The notes under the pieces were generated by a model. That model did no database searches. It was given only the letters and a program-made list of their open reading frames with translations, and was not told the DNA's origin. A stretch of 5,186 nt of DNA from JAVBSC01 sp031547305 (lineage in GTDB: Bacteria > Desulfobacterota > Desulfovibrionia > Desulfovibrionales > Desulfovibrionaceae). Position numbers and translations under genes: made by a program. Positions 1 to 5,186 of the stretch are shown piece by piece. Position 1 is the first letter of the stretch. The number at the start of each line of letters is the position of its first letter. The DNA is taken from NCBI GenBank assembly GCA_031547305.1, contig JAVBSC010000122.1:1-5186 (forward strand). The letters run 5' to 3'.

Positions 1-1992
1 GGCGCGCGGCTGCTGGACGCGCTGAAGCTGGACGAAGAGGTGCTGGACGTCTCCATCACCCCCAACCGGGCGGACTGCCTGTCCGTGCTGGGCCTGGCGC
101 GGGAAACCGCCCTGGCTTTCAATCTGCCCCTGAGCCTGCCCGAGGTGGAGATTATAGAAAGCGGCCCGGCCGCGGAAAGCCTGTTCAAGGTGGAACTGCC
201 GGAGCCGGACCTTTGCCCGACGTATTTTTTGCGGATGCTTCAGGGCGCCAAAATAGCCAGAAGCCCGGCCCGGATGCGCTGGCGGCTGGTGGCCTGCGGC
301 CTGCGGCCCATTTCCAACGCGGTGGACGCCACCAACTATGTGCTGCTGGAACTTGGCCAGCCCCTGCACGCCTTTGACGCGGACAAGACGGAAGGCGGCC
401 TGGTGATCGTGCGCGGCGCGGATGAAGGGGAAAAAACCGTCAGCCTGGACGGACGGGAACATACTCTGAACAAGGCGGACATCACCATCCGCGACGCGAA
501 AAAAACCATCGGCCTGGGCGGGGTCATGGGCGGGGCCAACAGCGAAATCACGGAAGAAAGCCGGAACATCCTGCTGGAGTCCGCGGTCTTCAATCCTTCG
601 GCCATCCGCCGCACGGCCAAACGCCTGGGCATTCCCAGCGACGCCTCCTACCGCTTTGAGCGCGGCGTGGATTCCGGCCTGACCCGCTTTGCTCTGGACC
701 GGGCCTCCGCCTTAATCGCCCGGAACGCCGGAGCGACCATCCTGCCCGGCTGCCTGGGCGCGGCGCTCCGGCCCTGGACGGCCCCGCGCGTCACTCTGCG
801 CAAACAAAAGTGCGACGATTTGATCGGCCTGCCCATGGAAGAGTCCTTCTGCAAAAACACGCTGGAAAAACTCGGCTGTAAGCTGGAATACGCCCCGGCC
901 TGGGAAAACGCCCTGGTCTGGAGCGTCACCCCGCCCAGCCATCGCCTGGATCTGACCCGCGAGGCGGATCTGATCGAGGAGATCGCCAGGGTCTACGGGG
1001 TGGACAAAATTCCGGCCGCCCTGCCCAAGGTGCTGCGCCCCCTGGACCGCGCCGGCCGGCCGGAGTCGCGCTTCGGATTCCTGAACCGCGTCAAGCGCAT
1101 GGTGGCGGATCTGGGCCTGATGGAAGCCATCAACTACAGCTTTGTCGGGCACAAAGATTTGGACCAACTCGGCCTGCCCGAAGAAAACCGCATTTCCGTA
1201 AAAAATCCCCTGAGCGCGGACCAGGACGTGCTGCGCAGCGCCATCGCTCCCGGCCTGCTGGCCAACCTGCGCCACAACCTGAGCCAGGGCAATACCTCCT
1301 TGCGTCTCTTTGAAGTGGCCAACGCCTTTTTCGCCGATCCGCAAAGCGAAACCACGGCCCGCGAGGAACTGCGCCTGGGGCTGCTGCTCCACGGCGAGCG
1401 CCTGGCCCCCGGCTGGCCCAACGCCAGCCCGGCCACGGCCCAGGACGCCGATTACCTGGATCTTAAAGGCGTCATCGAACAACTGCTGATCAAGCTGGGC
1501 CTCGGCCCGGCCGCCTTTTCCCTGTCCCCTTCCCCCCAGGCCTGGCTGCATCCCCAGGTGGACATCATCCTGGACGGCCGGAAGCTGGGCTTTGCCGGCC
1601 TGGTGCGGGCAAAAATCGCGGATGCCTTTCACGCCCGCAAAGAAGTCTGGATGGCGGAACTGGATATGGCGCTCTTGCAAGACCTGCACGCAAAAGCTAA
1701 AGTACGCTTCGCGCCGCTGCCCGTGTTCCCGCCGGTGCGGCGCGATATAACCGTGCGCGCGCCGCTGGCTCTGGAAAGCGGCCAAATAGAGGCGAACATC
1801 CGGAGCGCCAAAACCCCGCTCCTGGAAGAAGTCCAGCTTGTGGACCTGTTCGCCCCCAACGCGGAAGAAAAAAACCTGACCTTCCGCCTGACCTTCCGCC
1901 ACCAGGACAGAACCCTCAAGGACGCGGAAGTCGATAAGCTGCGCGACGCCATAGTGAAAGAGCTGCGGGAAAAATTGTCTGTGGTTATATAA
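1..1992 (+). CDS. pheT: Phenylalanine--tRNA ligase beta subunit, 5'-truncated by window edge
   Basis: This cytoplasmic subunit pairs with PheS in an alpha2beta2 enzyme that charges tRNA-Phe; the beta chain also hydrolyses mischarged Tyr-tRNA-Phe. The frame is open from base 1, giving 663 residues; E. coli PheT has 795, so about 130 are missing, including most of the N-terminal tRNA-binding (EMAP/OB) fold. Visible domains, in window residues: end of B1 with SITPNRADCLS near 18-28; B3/B4 editing domain about 66-240, with GQPLHAFD, GGVMGG and YRFERGVD; B5 about 262-338, whose Mg-type acidic set D317, D323, E326, E327 matches the spacing of E. coli D452, D458, E461, E462; a catalytic-like core about 345-555; and a C-terminal ferredoxin-fold anticodon-binding domain about 570-662, with FPPVRRDI and a LTFRLTFRHQDRTL stretch. 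It ends in TAA and the next gene starts 43 nt later. pheS is expected just upstream but is not seen. The GTG at 40 is an internal valine codon, not the start. Confidence 0.97.
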   Translation, partial: GARLLDALKLDEEVLDVSITPNRADCLSVLGLARETALAFNLPLSLPEVEIIESGPAAESLFKVELPEPDLCPTYFLRMLQGAKIARSPARMRWRLVACGLRPISNAVDATNYVLLELGQPLHAFDADKTEGGLVIVRGADEGEKTVSLDGREHTLNKADITIRDAKKTIGLGGVMGGANSEITEESRNILLESAVFNPSAIRRTAKRLGIPSDASYRFERGVDSGLTRFALDRASALIARNAGATILPGCLGAALRPWTAPRVTLRKQKCDDLIGLPMEESFCKNTLEKLGCKLEYAPAWENALVWSVTPPSHRLDLTREADLIEEIARVYGVDKIPAALPKVLRPLDRAGRPESRFGFLNRVKRMVADLGLMEAINYSFVGHKDLDQLGLPEENRISVKNPLSADQDVLRSAIAPGLLANLRHNLSQGNTSLRLFEVANAFFADPQSETTAREELRLGLLLHGERLAPGWPNASPATAQDADYLDLKGVIEQLLIKLGLGPAAFSLSPSPQAWLHPQVDIILDGRKLGFAGLVRAKIADAFHARKEVWMAELDMALLQDLHAKAKVRFAPLPVFPPVRRDITVRAPLALESGQIEANIRSAKTPLLEEVQLVDLFAPNAEEKNLTFRLTFRHQDRTLKDAEVDKLRDAIVKELREKLSVVI

Positions 1993-1993
1993 T
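1988..1993 (+). promoter_or_regulatory. Possible -10 hexamer overlapping the pheT stop
   Basis: TATAAT is a perfect sigma-70 -10 consensus, formed by the last isoleucine codon and stop of pheT. It lies in a locally AT-rich patch of otherwise GC-rich DNA. A start about 7 nt downstream (near 2000) would give the regulator gene a leader of about 36 nt. No good -35 is seen at 16-18 nt spacing (bases around 1964-1971 read TGCGGGAA), and there is no TG extension. This is a weak candidate for an internal promoter of merR-rpe-tkt. Confidence 0.3.
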
Positions 1994-2016
1994 TGAGGGG
2001 GACAGAGCCCCCCAAT
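1992..2016 (+). other. GC-rich stem-loop between pheT and the regulator gene
   Basis: The arms are ATTG (1992-1995) plus GGGGG (1997-2001) and CCCCC (2008-2012) plus CAAT (2013-2016). They form nine pairs with one bulged A at 1996 and the loop ACAGAG. The stem follows the pheT stop immediately and ends 8 nt before the Shine-Dalgarno of the next gene. No T-run follows (next bases CATCCAGC), so it is not a standard intrinsic terminator. It could protect the 3' end of pheT mRNA, act as a partial attenuator, or be a copy of a dispersed intergenic palindrome. Confidence 0.6.
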
Positions 2017-2024
2017 CATCCAGC

Positions 2025-2029
2025 AGGAG
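2025..2029 (+). promoter_or_regulatory. Shine-Dalgarno of the MerR-family gene, supports GTG start
   Basis: AGGAG lies 6 nt before the GTG at 2036 and 12 nt before the in-frame ATG at 2042. The normal spacing for the GTG is why the GTG is taken as the start rather than the ATG two codons later. Confidence 0.75.
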
Positions 2030-2035
2030 CGCTTT

Positions 2036-2461
2036 GTGTCCATGACCTATAAAATAGGCGAAGCGGCCGCATTGCTGAACCTTAAAACTTATGTGCTGCG
2101 CTTCTGGGAAACGGAGTTTCCGCAGGTTGCGCCGTTGCGCACGGAAAAAGGGCAGCGCCTGTACACGGAAGAGCACGTGGCCGCGTTGAAGCGCATTCGC
2201 CATCTTTTGCATGAGCGCGGCCTGACCATAGAAGGGGCTCGCAAAATTCTGGCGGAAGAAGCGCGCGGCGGCAAGCCGGTGTCCGCCTTCCCCTTGCTGG
2301 ACGCGCTGGATGATGAAAGCTCCGCGCCGGACTACGCCACGCCCGCCAAAAGCTTCCCCCTGGCGGCGGAAGCCGGGGCCGGAATATCTCCGGAGTTGTT
2401 GGAGCAGGCCATTATGGAATTAAAAGTTTTGCGCAACCTGCTGGCCGGAGAAAAATCATGA
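2036..2461 (+). CDS. MerR-family transcriptional regulator, function unknown
   Basis: A 141-residue DNA-binding protein. Residues 5-73 form a MerR winged helix-turn-helix: YKIGEAAALLNL is the first helix pair, VLRFWETEFP the recognition region, KGQRLYTEEHVAAL the wing and next helix, and GLTIEGARKIL the last helix. This variant resembles the MerR-like genes found near pheT or ihfA in many proteobacteria; no ihfA is present here. The linker about 78-115 is rich in Ala, Pro and Ser and looks disordered. The end, about 116-138 (ELLEQAIMELKVLRNLL), is a short amphipathic helix likely to dimerise. There is no cysteine and no effector domain, so a thiol-based metal sensor such as MerR or CueR is unlikely. 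The start is GTG, supported by AGGAG at 6 nt. The stop overlaps rpe in ATGA. Its place before rpe and tkt suggests autoregulation or control of this operon, but that is inference only. Confidence 0.9.
   Translation: MSMTYKIGEAAALLNLKTYVLRFWETEFPQVAPLRTEKGQRLYTEEHVAALKRIRHLLHERGLTIEGARKILAEEARGGKPVSAFPLLDALDDESSAPDYATPAKSFPLAAEAGAGISPELLEQAIMELKVLRNLLAGEKS
2447..2450 (+). promoter_or_regulatory. Shine-Dalgarno of rpe inside the regulator gene
   Basis: GGAG sits 7 nt before the rpe ATG at 2458, within the last codons of the upstream gene. Together with the ATGA overlap it supports this start and coupled translation. Confidence 0.65.
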
Positions 2462-3156
2462 TTCTCGCCCCTTCCCTGCTCTCTTCCGACTTCAGCCGCC
2501 TGGGCGAAGAACTCGCGGCCCTTGAGCGGGCCGGCCTGGCCTGGGCGCACTGGGACGTCATGGACGGCTCCTTTGTGCCCAACATTACCTTTGGCCCGCC
2601 GGTAATCAAGGCTTTGCGCAAAAAGAGCAAGCTGTTCTTTGACGTGCATCTGATGATTGAAAAGCCGGAGCGCTATCTGGCGGACTTTGCCGAGGCCGGG
2701 GCGGACATTCTGGTGCTGCACGCGGAAGCCTGCCTCCATCTGGAACGCGCCCTAAGCGAAATCCGCCGCCTTGGCCTGCGTTGCGGGGTGGCCCTGAATC
2801 CTTCCACCCCGGTCTGCGCCGTGGAAAACGTGCTCCGGGATCTGGACATGGTCCTGGTCATGAGCGTCAACCCCGGCTTTGGCGGGCAAAAATTCCTTCC
2901 TGTTGCTTATGAAAAAATCCGGCGTTTGAAGCGCATGATCGAGGAATCCAAAAGCCGGGCGATCATCCAGGTGGACGGCGGGGTGGATCTGGGTAACGCG
3001 GCGGACCTCATCAAAGCCGGGGCCTCGGCCCTGGTCTCCGGGTCCGCCTTTTTCGCCTGCCCACCCTATAGCGAACGCCTGGCCGCCTTTGAAAAAGCCT
3101 GTTCCTGCTCCATGGCGGACAATATTTTTGAGAGGAGTATATATGCTCAGCCGTAA
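2458..3156 (+). CDS. rpe: Ribulose-phosphate 3-epimerase
   Basis: This cytoplasmic TIM-barrel enzyme interconverts D-ribulose 5-phosphate and D-xylulose 5-phosphate in the pentose phosphate pathway. The protein has 232 residues, a little longer than the usual 220-225. It opens with the family signature IL(A)PSLLSSDF; S6 contacts substrate. The metal and catalytic residues are all present: H31 and D33 in HWDVMDGSFVPN, H64 in FDVHLMIEKP, and D173 in VDGGV. D33 and D173 should be the acid-base pair. The phosphate and lid loops are NPGFGGQKF (138-146), DGG (173-175) and VSGSAFF (193-199). The ATG overlaps the regulator's TGA by 4 nt. The last four codons and stop overlap tkt by 14 nt, and the tail after about residue 214 (CSCSMADNIFERSIYAQP) matches no known motif and also encodes the tkt ribosome binding site. 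A paralogous hexose-phosphate epimerase such as AlsE is less likely given the tkt neighbour. Confidence 0.96.
   Translation: MILAPSLLSSDFSRLGEELAALERAGLAWAHWDVMDGSFVPNITFGPPVIKALRKKSKLFFDVHLMIEKPERYLADFAEAGADILVLHAEACLHLERALSEIRRLGLRCGVALNPSTPVCAVENVLRDLDMVLVMSVNPGFGGQKFLPVAYEKIRRLKRMIEESKSRAIIQVDGGVDLGNAADLIKAGASALVSGSAFFACPPYSERLAAFEKACSCSMADNIFERSIYAQP
3131..3137 (+). promoter_or_regulatory. Shine-Dalgarno of tkt inside the end of rpe
   Basis: AGAGGAG lies 5 nt before the ATG at 3143 and decides the tkt start over the in-frame TTG at 3089. It is set in an AT-rich patch (AATATTTTTG before, TATAT after), which should keep the initiation site unfolded. Confidence 0.85.
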
Positions 3157-5146
3157 AGAGTTGGCCAACGCCATACGCGCCCTGTCCATGGATGCCGTGG
3201 AAAAAGCCCAGTCCGGGCACCCCGGCGCGCCCATGGGCATGGCGGACATGGCGGAGGTGTTGTGGAACGATTTTCTGAAGCATAACCCGGCCAATCCGCA
3301 ATGGTGGAACCGGGATCGCTTTGTGCTTTCCAACGGGCACGCCTCCATGCTCCTGTATTCCCTGCTCCATTTGAGCGGCTACGATCTGAGCATTGAAGAC
3401 CTCAAAAATTTCCGTCAGCTTAACTCCAAAACTCCGGGCCATCCGGAGTACGGGCTGACGCCGGGAGTGGAAACCACCACCGGCCCTCTGGGACAGGGGC
3501 TGGCCAACGCCGTGGGCATGGCCCTGGCCGAGGTTTTGCTGGCCGCGCAGTTCAACCGGGAAGGACTGCCTCTGGTGGATCATTACACTTACGTTTTCTT
3601 GGGCGACGGCTGCCTTATGGAAGGCATCTCGCATGAAGCCGCCTCCCTGGCAGGCACCCTGGGCCTGGGCAAGCTGATCGCCCTGTGGGACGACAACGGC
3701 ATTTCCATAGACGGCGAAGTCAAGGGCTGGTTCCGGGACGACACCCCGGCCCGCTTCAAGGCCTACGGCTGGGACGTCATTACGGGCGTGGACGGCCATA
3801 ATGCGGAAAGCGTGAAAAAAGCCCTGGCCAAAGCCCGCAAAAGCGCGGCCAAGCCCACGCTGATCTGCTGCCGCACCACCATAGGCCTGGGGGCTCCGGC
3901 CAAGGCCGGCAAAGCCTCCTGCCACGGCGCGCCCCTGGGCGCGGATGAAGTGGCCGGCGCACGCAAGGCCCTGGGCTGGAAATACGATCCATTCGTTATT
4001 CCCGGCGAAATCAAAAGCGCCTGGGACGCCCGGCGCAAAGGCAAGGCCGCCGAAACCAAATGGCTGAAGATTAAAGAGGACTACCGGGCCGCCTACCCGG
4101 ATCTGGCCAAGGAATTCGAACGCCGCATGAAGGGCGAGTTTAACGAGGGTTGGGAAGAAGCGCTGCAGGCTTTTACCGCCAAGGCCCAGAAGGCGGCGGA
4201 AAAACGCGCCACCCGCGTCACTTCCCTGGATGTGCTTAACGTGCTCGGCCCCCATATGCCGGAGCTTATCGGCGGATCAGCCGACCTGACCGGATCCGTG
4301 GGCACCAAAAAGGCCGGTTCGGTGGACGTGAAACCCGGCGAGTTTGCGGGCAACTATATCTCCTACGGGGTGCGCGAATTCGCCATGGGCGCGATTATGA
4401 ACGGCCTGGCCCTGCACGGCGGGTTCATCCCCTATGCCGGCACCTTCCTGATCTTTTCCGATTACGCCAAAAACGCCATCCGCATGGCCGCGCTGATGAA
4501 ACAGCGCGTCGTCTGGGTGCTCACCCACGACTCCATCGGCGTGGGCGAGGACGGGCCCACCCATCAGCCAGTGGAACAACTGGCCGGACTGCGCTACATT
4601 CCAGGTCTGCACGTCTGGCGCCCCTGCGACGCGGTGGAGAGCGCGGTGGCCTGGAAGAACGCCCTGGCGCGCAAAAACGGCCCCACCTGCCTGGCCTTGT
4701 CCCGCCAGGGTCTGAGCACACCGGCCAGAACGGAAAAAGCCCTGGCTTCCATAGCCAAGGGCGGCTACATCCTCCACGAGCCCAAGGGCGGGCCGGAAGC
4801 CATCATCATAGCTACCGGTTCAGAAGTGGAAATAACCGTCACAGCCGCCCAGAATATGGAAAAAGCCGGACGCCGCGTCCGCGTGGTCTCCATGCCCTGC
4901 CCGGAACTTTTCGACGCCCAGGACGCGGCCTGGAAAGAAAGCGTCCTGCCCCATAAAATCACCGCCCGACTGGCTGTGGAAGCCGCCGCCGCCGACTGGT
5001 GGCGCAAATATGTGGGCCTGGACGGCAAAATAATCGGCATGCGCGGCTTCGGCGAATCCGCCCCCGGCAAAGTCCTGGCCGAATACTTCGGCTTTACCGT
5101 GGGCAATATCGTTCAGGCCGTCGAAGAATTGCTTAAAGAGAATTAA
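3143..5146 (+). CDS. tkt: Transketolase
   Basis: This thiamine-diphosphate enzyme moves two-carbon ketol units, for example from xylulose 5-phosphate to ribose 5-phosphate or erythrose 4-phosphate. The protein has 667 residues, full length for bacterial Tkt. Domains: N-terminal ThDP pyrophosphate domain about 1-330, pyrimidine domain about 352-525, C-terminal domain about 540-665. Key residues fall at or one position from their E. coli TktA numbers: H26 (SGHPG), H66 (NGHAS), Mg/ThDP motif G154-D155-G156 with N185 and I187, H261, R358, S385, E412 (catalytic glutamate in REFAMG), H462, D470, H474 (GPTHQPVEQ) and R521. It is a single-chain enzyme, unlike the split two-subunit forms. The start is the ATG 5 nt after AGAGGAG; the frame extends upstream to a TTG, but those residues (KKPVPAPWR...) are unlike any Tkt and overlie rpe. 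It overlaps rpe by 14 nt in another frame, as expected for an operon supplying its substrate. It ends in TAA. Confidence 0.98.
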   Translation: MLSRKELANAIRALSMDAVEKAQSGHPGAPMGMADMAEVLWNDFLKHNPANPQWWNRDRFVLSNGHASMLLYSLLHLSGYDLSIEDLKNFRQLNSKTPGHPEYGLTPGVETTTGPLGQGLANAVGMALAEVLLAAQFNREGLPLVDHYTYVFLGDGCLMEGISHEAASLAGTLGLGKLIALWDDNGISIDGEVKGWFRDDTPARFKAYGWDVITGVDGHNAESVKKALAKARKSAAKPTLICCRTTIGLGAPAKAGKASCHGAPLGADEVAGARKALGWKYDPFVIPGEIKSAWDARRKGKAAETKWLKIKEDYRAAYPDLAKEFERRMKGEFNEGWEEALQAFTAKAQKAAEKRATRVTSLDVLNVLGPHMPELIGGSADLTGSVGTKKAGSVDVKPGEFAGNYISYGVREFAMGAIMNGLALHGGFIPYAGTFLIFSDYAKNAIRMAALMKQRVVWVLTHDSIGVGEDGPTHQPVEQLAGLRYIPGLHVWRPCDAVESAVAWKNALARKNGPTCLALSRQGLSTPARTEKALASIAKGGYILHEPKGGPEAIIIATGSEVEITVTAAQNMEKAGRRVRVVSMPCPELFDAQDAAWKESVLPHKITARLAVEAAAADWWRKYVGLDGKIIGMRGFGESAPGKVLAEYFGFTVGNIVQAVEELLKEN

Positions 5147-5167
5147 TTGAAGTTGACTTGATAGCGA

Positions 5168-5186
5168 ACGTGGGCTCCGCCCCCGT
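5168..5186 (+). terminator. GC-rich hairpin after tkt, cut by window edge
   Basis: ACG-T-GGGC, loop TCC, GCCC-C-CGT can form seven pairs with one T/C mismatch, starting 21 nt after the tkt stop. A terminator is expected here if the operon ends with tkt, but the window stops at the last paired base, so the T-run that would decide it cannot be seen. It may instead be a copy of a short intergenic palindrome similar to that after pheT. Confidence 0.35.

Noticed and set aside
40..42. GTG as a start codon for pheT
   Set aside because: The frame is open to base 1 and the upstream residues (LLDALKLDEE) fit the PheT family, so the gene is simply cut by the window edge.
712..2043. Long minus-strand open frame (443 codons) opposite pheT
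   Set aside because: It is the mirror of a firmly identified gene in GC-rich DNA. Its translation is rich in Gln, Gly, Ala and Arg with no recognisable motif.
2042..2044. ATG as the start of the MerR-family gene
   Set aside because: It lies 12 nt from AGGAG, while the GTG at 2036 is at 6 nt. The difference is only two residues and the ATG cannot be fully excluded.
3089..3142. Upstream TTG start extending transketolase by 18 residues
   Set aside because: The extra residues do not resemble any transketolase N-terminus and overlap rpe deeply. The ATG at 3143 has a strong Shine-Dalgarno and brings the key residues into E. coli numbering.
3011..4255. Long minus-strand open frame (414 codons) opposite rpe and tkt
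   Set aside because: It crosses two identified genes on the other strand and its composition is that of a codon-bias shadow, with no domain or plausible ribosome binding site seen.
5153..5158. TTGACT after tkt as a -35 box
   Set aside because: At 16-18 nt spacing the sequence is GC-rich (around TCCGCC), with no -10-like hexamer before the window ends.

Overview
The window is a compact, GC-rich, single-strand gene run with C/G-biased third codon positions. The gene content, codon style and the order pheT, merR-type regulator, rpe, tkt point to a sulfate-reducing Desulfobacterota, most likely Desulfovibrionaceae (Desulfovibrio or a close relative). That assignment rests on recalled gene order and protein style, not on a search.

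Layout, all on the + strand: (1) 1-1992, the 3' five-sixths of pheT (phenylalanyl-tRNA synthetase beta chain), whose start lies upstream of the window. (2) 1993-2035, a 43-nt gap holding most of a GC-rich stem-loop, a perfect TATAAT hexamer overlapping the pheT stop, and the ribosome binding site of the next gene. (3) 2036-2461, a short MerR-family DNA-binding protein with a GTG start. (4) 2458-3156, rpe (ribulose-phosphate 3-epimerase), overlapping the regulator by ATGA. (5) 3143-5146, tkt (transketolase), overlapping the end of rpe by 14 nt and carrying its own strong Shine-Dalgarno. (6) 5147-5186, a short tail with a GC-rich hairpin cut by the window edge, possibly part of a terminator.

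The last three genes are translationally linked and form one functional block. Rpe and Tkt are consecutive enzymes of the non-oxidative pentose phosphate pathway: Rpe makes xylulose 5-phosphate and Tkt uses it as a ketol donor. The MerR-like protein has a DNA-binding head but no recognisable ligand domain and no cysteine, so its target and signal cannot be read from the sequence. pheT is probably co-transcribed with the block by read-through, perhaps helped by an internal promoter at the pheT stop.

I see no mobile element, CRISPR array, tRNA or rRNA gene, and no sign of a new defence or other exotic system. The window is ordinary housekeeping DNA. The points worth a second look are the pheT-merR junction, the hairpin core shared by both non-coding gaps, and the unexplained regulator inside the operon.
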